Of a stretch of DNA of 64,000 nt, positions 36,134 to 45,023 are shown in pieces. The DNA is from Vulgatibacter incomptus (GTDB lineage Bacteria; Myxococcota; Myxococcia; Myxococcales; Vulgatibacteraceae): contig NZ_CP012332.1 of assembly GCF_001263175.1 (NCBI RefSeq), positions 3,535,501 through 3,599,500 on the forward strand, read 5' to 3'. The position numbers and the translations under genes are program-made. Under the pieces are notes generated by a model that worked only from the letters and a program-made list of their open reading frames with translations, did no database searches and had not been told where the DNA came from. Numbering within the stretch: position 1 is the first letter of the stretch; each line of letters begins with the position of its first letter.

Positions 36134-38482
36134 CTACTTGTCTCCAGGAAACATGAACTTGATAGCGGTGGCAAACCCATTCTCGGGTGCTACGAATGCG
36201 ATTTCAGCGCCGTAGTCGTCGAGCATCCGTCGTGTAATCGGAAGCCCGAGTCCCATGCCTTGGCCGAGCACCGGATCGACCTCAGATGTAGTGGATTCGA
36301 ATGGCCTGAACCAAGCTTCAGCGCGAGCGAGGTCAACGCGAACGCCGGAATTCTGAATCAGCACGTGGACCGTACCGTCCGGATCACTACCGGCTGATGC
36401 TACTATCCGGCCTTTCAGTCCTGCGGCCTTCACGGCGTTACTTAGCAGATTCGTGAACACGGCCGTCAGCTCAGCTGGGAACATCGGCGGCGATTTCAGG
36501 TCGGCACCAATCTGGCTTTCGATACGAATGCCACGCCGCTCAGCAGTATGAGCAAGCAGCCGGCTCGCAACATCGAACCGCTCTGCCAGCCTCTGCCGCG
36601 AGCGGCGCCGGCGCGCGTCAGGGGTCACGATGTCGGTCAGATACGATGCCTCGCGCTCGAGACCTCGGCGAAGGTCGCCAATAGCCTGCAGGATCTTCTT
36701 GAGCTTCTGGCGTTGGTCCCGCATTAGTTGCGGATCCGACGCAAGCTCGTCGAGTGCGTGTTCCACTGCTTGGCTCGCCCCGAGCAATGCTCGAATCTCG
36801 TGAACGAACGCGGACATCTGGGTGCCTACCGACGCGAGGACCCGAAGCAGCGACTGTTCAGAGATCATCTCCTCAGCCGAGTCCGCCTGCGCCCTAATCT
36901 CCTCAAGCGCTTGACTGAGCTTCTTAGCAAGCTCCGCGGCCTCATCAGAACGGGATGCGGTCGCGGCAGCAACCCAGTGTGCGCGAGCTGCCGATAGCGC
37001 CTCGGTTGCACTATCGAGGCTCGCTTTCAGCGTTATTGGGCCGGTGGGTATGCGCCCCGGCGCTGCCGTCGGATCTTGCATCGCAGGACTGGCTGGGGCT
37101 CCGCCTGCGTTTCCGTGGCCTCGCTTGCGAGTCTCGCTACGCGCCTTTCGGTCCGGATAGGACGCTGCAGCTTGAACGCGCGTACACAGGTCGAGACCTG
37201 TCCGCACTAAGACAACCAGATCGTCGTATCCGCCCTCCGGAATAAAGCCTTCACGGTTGACCAACATTCTCAGACTAGGCGCATTATCGTGGGTCAGAAA
37301 CACGCCGCCGAAGTAGTTGTTGTTCGGAAAGCCCATGACAGGCGCGTCTCCGTCGATGGGATCTAGATCATCGAGGTCCCAGTCCTTTAGCGTGTCGAGA
37401 GTTCGTGATCGACGCGTGTAGTCAGAGTCCAGACGCAGCCAGTCGTTATGGGGCTCGCCATACGGAAGAACACGGAAACCCTCCATAAATACTCGGATGC
37501 CGCTAGTTCGGGTTGCCCAGGTCCGCTTGTCACCCTTGGCAGCGAGTGGCCCAACGCGGAGGAAAATTCGCGCATCGAAAAATGGACCAACATCTGGGGC
37601 CGGGTGCACGACCGACGTTCGATATGAAATTGTTCCTGGTCGCTCTCTGAGAGTTCGTTTCGTCGGCGCCACCGCGTACTGGACTGGTTCTCCAACTCGG
37701 GACCGGATTTCAATGACCCAAGCGGCGTGCTCCTCCATCAGTTGCCAGTATTCCTCGCCCGCCGCAAATTCTCCCTCAAGCTTGACACTGAACTCCTGTC
37801 CACTCGCCTCCGCGCCTCGTACCAGTGGTTCATTGAAAACAAGGGGTTCAGCCACGATGGACTTTCTCAGCTGTTTCGTAAGAAACGGCGGGGGCGCGAA
37901 TGACTCAACCTCCGCGAAGAAGCGCGCCCGCTCGGCGGGCGTCCATTTCCGCCGAAGTCGAGACAGACGAAGAGCGGTCCCCGTCTTCGCCTTGGGCGAA
38001 GCGCCATTTTGCATCACGACCACAGCATCGCTGCCTTCAATCTGATCGAGCGTCTCGAAGAGCTCGATTTTGTCCCAGTCGATACGGGCCTGGACATCCG
38101 AGACGGTGCCACCGTTCGCTACGCTAATGCTCTGTACCTCGAGCAAACGGGCCAGCTTGTGCGCGGCCAGACGCCCGATTCCCTTTGCCCCTGTGTACCG
38201 CCGCTTGAGGCGCCCCGACAAACGCAGGCCGTCGTCTTTCATTCGCGACGCGACCCGCAAGAAACCTTGCTCGAACTGGTCTGGAGTCATTCCAGACCCA
38301 TTATCGGTAATTAGAATGACGCCTCTGTCGGGGTCGTTCAGCCGTTGGCCGACCACAATAACCTCGGTCGCATCGGCATCGTAGGAATTCTTGATTAACT
38401 CGATGAGGGCAGTCGAGTCGCGCCCAACCAGAAGTTCGCCGAGCTCGCGAAAGAGATGGGTGTCGATTGTGAAGCTGGCCAT
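36134..38482 (-). CDS. Protein with two GHKL ATPase domains and a histidine-kinase H-box
   Basis: 782 residues. The N-terminal domain is an HSP90/MutL-type GHKL ATPase: N-box ELIKNSYDADATE (28-40), DNGSGM (60-65), GAKGIGRLAAHKLA (98-111), then a transducer-like region to about 440. A Pro/Ala linker and coiled coil lead to a kinase-like half: H-box MSAFVHEIRALLG with His 561, then a second GHKL fold with N-box FTNLLSNAVKA (676-686), F-box WFRPFEST, and GQGMGLGLPI (740-749). The second domain has QNSG where the usual D-x-G-x-G is expected, so its ATP chemistry may be altered. There are no membrane helices: a cytosolic sensor. It sits between methylase and receiver-like genes, one base from the former. 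Confidence 0.85.
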   Translation of the reverse strand: MASFTIDTHLFRELGELLVGRDSTALIELIKNSYDADATEVIVVGQRLNDPDRGVILITDNGSGMTPDQFEQGFLRVASRMKDDGLRLSGRLKRRYTGAKGIGRLAAHKLARLLEVQSISVANGGTVSDVQARIDWDKIELFETLDQIEGSDAVVVMQNGASPKAKTGTALRLSRLRRKWTPAERARFFAEVESFAPPPFLTKQLRKSIVAEPLVFNEPLVRGAEASGQEFSVKLEGEFAAGEEYWQLMEEHAAWVIEIRSRVGEPVQYAVAPTKRTLRERPGTISYRTSVVHPAPDVGPFFDARIFLRVGPLAAKGDKRTWATRTSGIRVFMEGFRVLPYGEPHNDWLRLDSDYTRRSRTLDTLKDWDLDDLDPIDGDAPVMGFPNNNYFGGVFLTHDNAPSLRMLVNREGFIPEGGYDDLVVLVRTGLDLCTRVQAAASYPDRKARSETRKRGHGNAGGAPASPAMQDPTAAPGRIPTGPITLKASLDSATEALSAARAHWVAAATASRSDEAAELAKKLSQALEEIRAQADSAEEMISEQSLLRVLASVGTQMSAFVHEIRALLGASQAVEHALDELASDPQLMRDQRQKLKKILQAIGDLRRGLEREASYLTDIVTPDARRRRSRQRLAERFDVASRLLAHTAERRGIRIESQIGADLKSPPMFPAELTAVFTNLLSNAVKAAGLKGRIVASAGSDPDGTVHVLIQNSGVRVDLARAEAWFRPFESTTSEVDPVLGQGMGLGLPITRRMLDDYGAEIAFVAPENGFATAIKFMFPGDK

Positions 38483-38483
38483 T

Positions 38484-40190
38484 TCACAACTCCTCGCCCT
38501 TGGGTATCCGTTGACGGGTCAGCTCCGTGAGTGAATTACGCATCAGGTCGATCTTCGCGCGCGATACTCCGATCCCACGGCGAAGGACGAGGTCGTCAGC
38601 GATGGCACGGGCCGCCGGCTCGTCGCCGCAGCGCAGGGCTTCGTCCACATGTTGGAACGCTCTGATCGCGTCTAGGGCGATCGGCACCGGTAGCTTACAA
38701 AGGGCCGTCAGGTCGAGCTTCAGCACGCCACCTCCATACCTCCGCCCGTTCAACTCCGACCATAGCGCCACGAACGTCGTCGCGAAACCGATCGTCACGA
38801 CCTCCGGAGGTACGTCACACGCCGCGTTCCACCTTGCGGCATAGAGCGCGTTCGTACAGCGAAAGGTTCCCCGGTTGAGCACCAGCAAGGGAGGCCCTAG
38901 ACGCGTCGATGTCACGAAGGCATCTGGCCTCTCCGAAAGATCGACCCGATACCACGGCTCGCGCTTGGAACATTTGTAGCGCTTGTCGACCCCCGCCTTC
39001 AGTCCATCCTCGATCCATCGCTGAACACCCGGCGCGGGCTCCATTGCCGCGGTCGGACGAACGAGGAACGCCCGGGCCCCCGACTCGGCAGCCGCCTCGT
39101 GGTCTTCCGGAGTGAACTCCAGCCCGGCCAGCCACCTTGTTCGAGAGAGAATCGGAACGCGAGCGCTAGCAGGAATACCAATGTCAACCAACTCTTCTTC
39201 AGAGCGAATGAAATGACTGTTCGCCCCGGTTACGATTCCAATTTGGGGCGTCGCCAGCTCTCCGAATCTTACCGTTTGCCTCGACGACTCGATCGTTCCC
39301 ATGACCCGGAGAGCCTCGGCTGCGATTCGCCGCCCGTTTGGCAGGGTCGTGCCCCGAGGCAAGGGGGCATTTCCCTTCAAAACCGCACTCAACTCGTCTG
39401 CGGTATCGACCGAGAGCACTTGCAGGGAACCACGGCATCCGAATCCTTCCGCGGCGATCAGGACTACAGGCTCGTCGGTACCATCAAACAGTCGCTGGCG
39501 AAGATGAATCAAGCGCACCCGCTCGAAGCGCTGCTCGAGTGCAGCACGGACCGCCATCGCATAGTCAGCTTGGAGGATTGCTTCTGGGACCAACATTCCG
39601 AGCCTGCCGCTCGGCTCCAAGAAGGCGAGCGCATGCAAAACGAAATACGCCCAGAGACTTGCCGTTTCGGGGAGTCGGTGTCCGCTTTCCTCGGCTATGC
39701 GACGCGCCAATGCTCGTCGCTCATCCTTGAGCCAGTGGTGTCGCACGTAGGGCGGGTTTCCGACGATCGCGTGGAATGGCGCTCCGGGTAGTTCGGCCGG
39801 CTGGACAGCGAGAAAGTCCTTGAACACAACATTGGCTTCGACCAAGTCGGAACAATCGTGAACAAATCGAGCGCACGTCTCGTCGATGTCGACTCCAAAG
39901 ACGTTCCGTCCAGGCTGCCGGCGCCCCATCCCCTTGAGAATGGATGCAGCGGCCTGCATGAATGCGCATCCGCCGAAGCTCGGATCGAGGATATTCCCAT
40001 TGGCGTCCGCGATAGCCCATTGAGCGATACATACAGCAACATCATCTGGTGTGTAGTAAGCTCCGAGGAACCGCCGTTGCGGAACGGATAGGCCGTTAAT
40101 CTGCAGCAAACCGGCCTCCTCCGTTTCGCCGAGGGGGCCGCCGTCCTGGAACTGCTCCGAATTCGCGCTTATCGCCAGGTTCCTCGCCAT
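38484..40190 (-). CDS. N6-adenine DNA methyltransferase (Eco57I/TaqI-like), no nuclease domain
   Basis: 568 residues. The methyltransferase core has FLGAYYTPDDVA, a variant motif I (ILDPSFGGCAFMQAA, about 68-82), the acidic VFGVDIDET, and the catalytic motif VGNPPYVRHHWL (NPPY near 145-148). The C-terminal ~300 residues resemble a TaqI-type target-recognition region (GIVTGANSHFI, WYRVDLSERP, LVLNRGTFRCTNAL). No N-terminal or C-terminal nuclease is fused, so it would only modify DNA. The start is the second of two tandem ATGs, which has the better spacing from GGAGGG. It is the first gene of a four-gene minus-strand operon ending at 34229 and probably provides the self mark. Confidence 0.88.
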   Translation of the reverse strand: MARNLAISANSEQFQDGGPLGETEEAGLLQINGLSVPQRRFLGAYYTPDDVAVCIAQWAIADANGNILDPSFGGCAFMQAAASILKGMGRRQPGRNVFGVDIDETCARFVHDCSDLVEANVVFKDFLAVQPAELPGAPFHAIVGNPPYVRHHWLKDERRALARRIAEESGHRLPETASLWAYFVLHALAFLEPSGRLGMLVPEAILQADYAMAVRAALEQRFERVRLIHLRQRLFDGTDEPVVLIAAEGFGCRGSLQVLSVDTADELSAVLKGNAPLPRGTTLPNGRRIAAEALRVMGTIESSRQTVRFGELATPQIGIVTGANSHFIRSEEELVDIGIPASARVPILSRTRWLAGLEFTPEDHEAAAESGARAFLVRPTAAMEPAPGVQRWIEDGLKAGVDKRYKCSKREPWYRVDLSERPDAFVTSTRLGPPLLVLNRGTFRCTNALYAARWNAACDVPPEVVTIGFATTFVALWSELNGRRYGGGVLKLDLTALCKLPVPIALDAIRAFQHVDEALRCGDEPAARAIADDLVLRRGIGVSRAKIDLMRNSLTELTRQRIPKGEEL

Positions 40191-40193
40191 CAT

Positions 40194-40465
40194 CGCCCTC
40201 CGAGTTTCTGGTAGCCCGGAAGGGTAAATGCCGTGGCGCTGAGGGATGGGGCGAGCGGCACTTTAGCGTCCCCTTGTCCTCGTTGCCGGCATCGGAATGC
40301 TCCCGCGGGTCGGGAGGTGTTCTCGGGGACCCACGCCGCCCTTGGGGCGGGTCCTATCACGATCAGTTAGGTGCGCTCAAGATGGACGTCGTCCTTGTTT
40401 GGACGGTTTTCTCAGCATGATTCCAGTTCGGGAGGTTCAGATCGCCCCCCGCGGCCGTCCGGTCT
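40194..40465. other. Divergent intergenic region
   Basis: Space between the methyltransferase operon start and the ECF41-type promoter. It should contain the promoter for the minus-strand operon, but I cannot pick a convincing -35/-10 pair by eye. No gene is supported here. Confidence 0.4.
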
Positions 40466-40492
40466 TGTCACAACGGATCACCGGCCGGTGTC
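40466..40492 (+). promoter_or_regulatory. ECF41-type sigma promoter, copy 1
   Basis: TGTCACA at 40466-40472, a 16-base spacer, and TGTC at 40489-40492. The known ECF41 consensus is TGTCACA, 16 bases, CGTC, so this differs at one base. It lies about 50 bases ahead of the decarboxylase/sigma pair, implying that the sigma factor drives its own operon. The same arrangement is repeated at 45024. Confidence 0.8.
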
Positions 40493-40541
40493 CCCATGTC
40501 GGAACCAAGAGAAGCCCCACAAGGGCAACCCAGGAGGCGAC

Positions 40542-41123
40542 ATGGCGAGCAAAACTCGAATCCCGAAGGCCAAGCTGACCGGACCCTACGGCGCGATGGT
40601 CAAATGGATGTCCCGCAGGACGTTCGGCGACGTTCTCGAGCCGGCCGAGGTGGCCTGGCACAACCGGAAGGTGCTGAACTTCACCTTCAACGTCGGCCGC
40701 ATGGCGTCGAGGTGGGACCAGTGCGACCAAAACCTGAAGTCTTTCGCCCACATGGCGGTGGCCAGCCTGGTCGGCTGCAGGTTCTGCCTGGACCTCGGAT
40801 ACTTCCAGGCCCACAACGAGGGGCTCGACCTGACCAAGGCGCGTGAGGTGCCCATGTGGCGCGAATCCCGCGTCTTCACGCCGCTGGAGCGCGAGGTCAT
40901 GGAGTACGCCGAGGCGATGACGCACACGCCGCCCACCGTAACCGACGAGATGTCGGCCCGGCTGCTCGAGGAGCTCGGCGCGCCAGCGCTGGTGGAGCTC
41001 ACCGCGTTCATCGCGCTGGCGAACCTGTACACTCGCACCAACACCGCGCTCGGCGTCGAGTCCCAGGGGTTCGCGAAGGCCTGTGGGCTCCAGCCTCTCG
41101 CTATGGCCTCGGCAGCGACATGA
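40542..41123 (+). CDS. Carboxymuconolactone decarboxylase-family protein, copy 1
   Basis: 193 residues of the AhpD/CMD fold. The redox-type motif is SLVGCRFCLDLGYFQAHNEG (CxxC followed by His), typical of family members that act as peroxidase-like or ring-opening enzymes; the actual substrate is unknown. The start ATG follows CAGGAGGCGAC. The stop overlaps the ECF41 sigma start (ATGA). Pairing of CMD, oxidoreductase or epimerase genes with ECF41 sigma factors is the known regulon pattern. A close paralogue lies at 45105; the two differ by scattered substitutions only. Confidence 0.9.
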   Translation: MASKTRIPKAKLTGPYGAMVKWMSRRTFGDVLEPAEVAWHNRKVLNFTFNVGRMASRWDQCDQNLKSFAHMAVASLVGCRFCLDLGYFQAHNEGLDLTKAREVPMWRESRVFTPLEREVMEYAEAMTHTPPTVTDEMSARLLEELGAPALVELTAFIALANLYTRTNTALGVESQGFAKACGLQPLAMASAAT

Positions 41124-41992
41124 AGAACGCCCCCTTCGTCACCCACCGCAGCCTCCTCTTCACCGTCGCCTACGAGATGCTCGGCTCGGCCGCCGACGCC
41201 GAGGACGTGGTGCAAGAGGCCTGGCTGCGGTGGGCGGACACCGACCAGGCAGCCGTGCAGGAGCCGCGGGCCTATCTGATCCAGATCGTCACCCGCCAGG
41301 CGCTGAACCGGCTACGCACCCTGTCCCGCCGACGCGAGGACTACGTCGGCGATTGGCTGCCCGAACCGGTGCTGACCAGCCCGGACGTGGGCGAGGACCT
41401 CGAGCTCGCCGAGAGCATCTCGATGGCGATGCTCACCGTGCTCGAGACGCTCGGCCCGACGGAACGGGCGGTCTTCGTGCTGCGCGAGGTCTTCCAGGCG
41501 CCGTACGAGGAGATCGCCGAGGCCATCGGCAAGACGCCGGCAGCGGTGCGGCAGATCGCGCACCGGGCGCGGGATCATGTCGCCGCCCGCCGGCCGCGGC
41601 TGCGCGTGGACCACACGGAGCAGCAGGCCGCCGTCGAGAGGTTCCTGGCCGCGATCCGCACGGGCGATGTGCAGGGCCTGCTCGAGGTCCTGGCACCGGA
41701 CGTCGTGATGGTCACCGACAGCGGTGGTCTGGTGCCGGCCGCGCCGAAGCCGATCGTGGGCGCGGACAAGCTGGCCGCCTTCCTCATCGGCGTGACCGCC
41801 AACGCGTCCGGGAGGCACGCGGGCACTGCGGTGTGGATCAACGGCGCACCAGCCGCTCGGATCGACGTCGACGGCGAGGTCGCCGCCGCGCTCAGCCTGA
41901 CCGTCGAGAACGGCCGGATCACCCGGATCTACACGATGAGGAACCCGCACAAGCTGGCGCGGCTCGACGCGGAGGCCACCCTCGCTCGGTAG
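41120..41992 (+). CDS. ECF41-family RNA polymerase sigma factor, copy 1
   Basis: 290 residues. Sigma region 2 is in SLLFTVAYEMLGSAADAEDVVQE with WLRWADTD; region 4 in LGPTERAVFVLREVF and YEEIAEAIGKTPAAVRQIAHRAR. The extra ~110-residue C-terminal SnoaL-like domain (QAAVERFLAAIRTGD, APDVVMVTDSGG, MRNPHKLARL) defines the ECF41 group, where it controls sigma activity in place of an anti-sigma factor. There is no anti-sigma gene nearby, as expected. It is translationally coupled to the CMD gene. The promoter at 40466 fits its own group consensus, so it is probably autoregulated. Confidence 0.93.
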   Translation: MKNAPFVTHRSLLFTVAYEMLGSAADAEDVVQEAWLRWADTDQAAVQEPRAYLIQIVTRQALNRLRTLSRRREDYVGDWLPEPVLTSPDVGEDLELAESISMAMLTVLETLGPTERAVFVLREVFQAPYEEIAEAIGKTPAAVRQIAHRARDHVAARRPRLRVDHTEQQAAVERFLAAIRTGDVQGLLEVLAPDVVMVTDSGGLVPAAPKPIVGADKLAAFLIGVTANASGRHAGTAVWINGAPAARIDVDGEVAAALSLTVENGRITRIYTMRNPHKLARLDAEATLAR

Positions 41993-42029
41993 CCGCGAGG
42001 TCAAGGCGCCCTCCCGAATCGTGGCAACG

Positions 42030-42082
42030 GGAGCCCGTGCTGCCTGCGGACGGCGGCGTTGCGCGCTTCGGCACGCGAAGCG
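42030..42082 (-). pseudogene. Remnant of a glutathione S-transferase 3' end
   Basis: Read on the minus strand this stretch gives SRAEARNAAVRRQHGL, nearly the same as the C-terminus of the intact GST at 48509 (KRAEARNVAVRKERGL). It lies just after sigma copy 1 and is a scar of a lost duplicate. Confidence 0.6.
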
Positions 42083-42147
42083 GCCGCCTGCCGAGAGCTG
42101 GCGGCCCCAGGTGAATCACCCTCCTTCGCCGGGCGCAGTTCGGCCCG

Positions 42148-42498
42148 TCAGCGATCGAGGATCGTCTCGAAGCCGCCGATGATCATCCGCTGCCCGTCGA
42201 AGGGCATCGCGCCGAGCTCTTTCATGCGGGGATCGCTCATGACCTTCTCGACTGCCGCGTTCCGAACCGCCTTGTTCGGGTACTCCACCCACGAGAAGAC
42301 GACGACTTCGTTCGACTTCGCGTGCACGGCGGTCTTGAAATCGTTCACCTTTCCGCTCGGCACGTCGTCTCCCCAGGCCTCCACGACTCGCGTCGCCCCG
42401 TGCTCCTTGAAGATCGCCGCAGCCTTCGCCGCATGCTCCCGATAGACCTCCTTCTTGTCGACCGGAACCCCCACCACGAATCCATCCACATACGACAT
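42148..42498 (-). CDS. DUF1428-family protein (dimeric alpha-beta barrel)
   Basis: 116 residues beginning MSYVDGFVVGVPVDKKEVYREHA, the exact opening style of the DUF1428/YbaA family, with VVEAWGDDVPSGKVNDFKTAV, VVFSWVEYP and MPFDGQRMIIGGFE. The function of the family is unknown; the fold is a ferredoxin-like barrel. The start ATG 42498 follows GGAGGAGAAGCC. The open frame runs 195 codons further upstream in poor coding sequence, which I reject. It is the only minus-strand gene within the sigma/lipoprotein cluster. Confidence 0.9.
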   Translation of the reverse strand: MSYVDGFVVGVPVDKKEVYREHAAKAAAIFKEHGATRVVEAWGDDVPSGKVNDFKTAVHAKSNEVVVFSWVEYPNKAVRNAAVEKVMSDPRMKELGAMPFDGQRMIIGGFETILDR

Positions 42499-42793
42499 GG
42501 CTTCTCCTCCTGGCCTTCGGCCCACCGGCGCGGTGGATCGGTGCCGCCTCCCCGCGGGTGACCAGCGGCGGCCTATGAGTGACGCCCGGGAACGTCGGAA
42601 ATCATCGGTGTGTGCCGGGCGCCCGGGATCACGATGGCCTGGGGGCTGCGACGCGCCTCCTGATGAACGATGCCCCCCGAGCGGCAACCGCTTCGACTTG
42701 CCCGACCGCCGTGGCGCAAGGCTCGGCTTCGAGGCGACCCTGGCAAGATGAGCACAAAGCAAACTGCTTTGACTTGAAGTAAGATCCCGCGAC

Positions 42794-43813
42794 ATGAAAA
42801 TCCTACCCGTGCTCTCACTCCTCGTTGCGATCCTCGCCGCAGGCTGCGGCACGTCCGATTCCGGTCCCGACCAGCAGGACGGAGCTGGCGGTTCCGCAGG
42901 ATCTGCTGGTTCCGCTGGATCTGCCGGATCCGGTGGAACCGATCGAACCGGAGGTACAGGTGGGAAGGGGGGCGACGGCGGTTCCGACGGTGAGATCCCC
43001 ACGGAGGCCGAGGTCGTCTGCCGTCTCTGGAAAAATGGGCACGTCGAGAACGAGACGGTCCCATGGGTCGCCGGGGCCGACAAATGCGATCACGGCACGC
43101 TGAGCGAGGTTGCGATCGAGAATACGCTGCGGCGGATCAACATGTTCCGCGCGCTCTCCGGGCTGCCGCCCGTGACCGAGAATCGCGACCAGCGCGAGCA
43201 ACAGCAGGACTGCGCCGTGCTGATGAATGTGAACAACTTTCTCACCCACGAGCCACCGGAGAGCTTTGCTTGCTGGACGCAGGCGGGCGCGAATGGCGCG
43301 GGGTCGAGCAACCTCGCTCTGGGCTACGAGACGCCCGGACTCGCGATCCACGGTCTCATGGCCGACGTCGGCGTGGAGAGCCTGGGCCACCGTCGGTGGC
43401 TACTGGGCTACTCCCTCGGCAAGGTGGGCATCGGCTTCGCCGGCAAGGCGACCTGCGTCAGCGTCTTCGACAACACGGGGCGGGCCGATCGCGCCTGGAC
43501 CGCCTTCCCGCCCGCCGGGCCTACGCCGATTGGAATGCTGAGCGATAGGTGGGGAAGTCTCGCCGCGTGGTCGTTCCACCCGAAAGACAAGATCGATGGC
43601 GCCCAGGTCTCGATGCAGAAGTTGCCCGACTTGGCCGAGGTCCCGATCGAAAGATCCTGGACCCGGAGTGACGGCGCCCAGATCCCCGACGCCATCGCTT
43701 GGCAGCCGCGGCGTCGCTTCGTGGCGGGTGAGACCTATCGGATCACCATCACCCGCCCCTCCAAGGAGGCGGTGACCTACGACGTGGAGCTGGTGGACTG
43801 CGACGGCAATTGA
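42794..43813 (+). CDS. CAP-like lipoprotein, copy 1
   Basis: 339 residues. The lipoprotein signal MKILPVLSLLVAILAAGC is followed by a Gly/Ser/Ala-rich spacer of about 45 residues, then a domain resembling the CAP/SCP superfamily: INMFRALSGLPPVTENRDQREQ, a His-bearing FLTHEPPESFACW, SSNLALGY, and LGHRRWLLGYSLGKVGIGF. A C-terminal beta segment (YRITITRPSKE) ends ELVDCDGN. It is likely an outer-surface protein; activity is unknown. Copies 2 and 3 lie at 43893 and 46587, with the same layout and four Cys positions kept. Confidence 0.82.
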   Translation: MKILPVLSLLVAILAAGCGTSDSGPDQQDGAGGSAGSAGSAGSAGSGGTDRTGGTGGKGGDGGSDGEIPTEAEVVCRLWKNGHVENETVPWVAGADKCDHGTLSEVAIENTLRRINMFRALSGLPPVTENRDQREQQQDCAVLMNVNNFLTHEPPESFACWTQAGANGAGSSNLALGYETPGLAIHGLMADVGVESLGHRRWLLGYSLGKVGIGFAGKATCVSVFDNTGRADRAWTAFPPAGPTPIGMLSDRWGSLAAWSFHPKDKIDGAQVSMQKLPDLAEVPIERSWTRSDGAQIPDAIAWQPRRRFVAGETYRITITRPSKEAVTYDVELVDCDGN

Positions 43814-43828
43814 CGCCCGCCGCAGAAG

Positions 43829-43870
43829 CGGCTCGGCGCGGAGTCGGCCCTCGTTCGATCGGTTGCTGGT
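43829..43870 (+). repeat. Scar of a sigma gene 3' end ahead of lipoprotein copy 2
   Basis: About 40 bases match the last codons and stop region of sigma copy 2 (46523-46562), including TCGATCGGTTGCTG. It stands alone here, showing that an ECF41 gene once preceded this lipoprotein too. Confidence 0.7.
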
Positions 43871-43892
43871 CTATGAGATAGGAGCCTGAAAC

Positions 43893-44891
43893 ATGCGAAC
43901 TCTACCCGTGCTCTCGATCCTCGTTGCGCTGCTCGCCGCAGGCTGCGGCGCGTCCGAATCCGATCCCGATCGGCAGAATGGCACTGGCGGTTCCGCAGGA
44001 TCCGATGGATCAGGTGGATCAAGTGGAACCGGCGGTTCCGGTGGGACGGGGGGCGGCGGCGGTTCCGGTGGAAGGGGCCCCACGGAGAAAGAGACGGTCT
44101 GCCGCCTCTGGAACGAAGGGCACATCCAGAACGAGCGGGAACCTTGGATCGCCGGCGCCGACATCTGCGATCACGGCACGCTGAGCGAAGTGGCGATCGA
44201 GGACACGCTGCGGCGGATCAACATGTTCCGCGCCCTCTCCGGGCTGCCGCCGGTGACCGAGAATCTCGAGCAGCGCGAGCAGGAGCAGGCCTGCGCCGTG
44301 CTGATGAACGCGAACAGAAGTATCTCCCACTATCCGCCGCAAAGCTGGAACTGCTGGACGGAGGAGGCCGCGTGGGGCGCGGCTTCGAGCAACCTCGCGC
44401 TGGGCTTCAAACTGCCCGGCAACGCGATCGACGCCCTGATGGGCGACACCGGCATAGACAGCGTGGGCCACCGGCGGTGGCTGCTGGGCTACTTCCTCGG
44501 CAAGGTGGGCATCGGCTTCGCCGGCAAGTCCGCCTGCGTCAGCGTCTTCGACAACACGGGGCAAACCGACCGCGAGTGGACCGCCTACCCGCCCCCCGGG
44601 CCTGCGCCGCTGCCCATGGTGCGCGACGTTCAGTGGGGTCCCGTAGCTTGGTCGTTCCACCCGAGAGACAAGATCGCGGGCGCCCAGGTCTCGATGCAGA
44701 GGTTGCCCGACTTGGAGGAGGTCGAGGTCGAAAAAACCTCGATCCAGGCTGACGGCGGCGGGATCCCCGACGCCATCGTCTGGAAGCCGCTTCGCGTCGC
44801 GGCGGGTGAATCCTATCGGATCACCATCACCCGCCCCTCGAAGGAGCCGCTGACCTACGACGTCGAAGTGGTGGACTGCGACGGTATTTGA
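43893..44891 (+). CDS. CAP-like lipoprotein, copy 2
   Basis: 332 residues, the same architecture as copy 1: lipobox LAAGC, Gly/Ser spacer (GGSAGSDGSGGSSGTGG), CAP-like core with INMFRALSGLPPV, SISHYPPQSWNCW, SVGHRRWLLGYFLGKVGIGF, and the C-terminal YRITITRPSKE. Many synonymous and some amino-acid changes separate it from copies 1 and 3, so the duplication is not fresh. The start ATG 43893 is preceded by GGAGCCTGAAAC. Function is unknown; the surface location is inferred from the signal. Confidence 0.82.
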   Translation: MRTLPVLSILVALLAAGCGASESDPDRQNGTGGSAGSDGSGGSSGTGGSGGTGGGGGSGGRGPTEKETVCRLWNEGHIQNEREPWIAGADICDHGTLSEVAIEDTLRRINMFRALSGLPPVTENLEQREQEQACAVLMNANRSISHYPPQSWNCWTEEAAWGAASSNLALGFKLPGNAIDALMGDTGIDSVGHRRWLLGYFLGKVGIGFAGKSACVSVFDNTGQTDREWTAYPPPGPAPLPMVRDVQWGPVAWSFHPRDKIAGAQVSMQRLPDLEEVEVEKTSIQADGGGIPDAIVWKPLRVAAGESYRITITRPSKEPLTYDVEVVDCDGI

Positions 44892-45023
44892 CGCCCGCCG
44901 CAAATAGCGCAGCAACCAGACCCGCGAGTCCTCCACCGATCCGCAAGGCTCGCCTCGCGCCAAAGGGGACGACGTGCCGGAAGCTCGTCTTTCGCCACGT
45001 CGCTCAAGAAATTCCGCCGGACC

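Noticed and set aside
42880-42980. Short GGx/GCx repeats in the three lipoprotein genes as a possible CRISPR or regulatory array
   Set aside because: They are in-frame codons of the Gly/Ser/Ala spacer, with no spacer diversity or palindromes.
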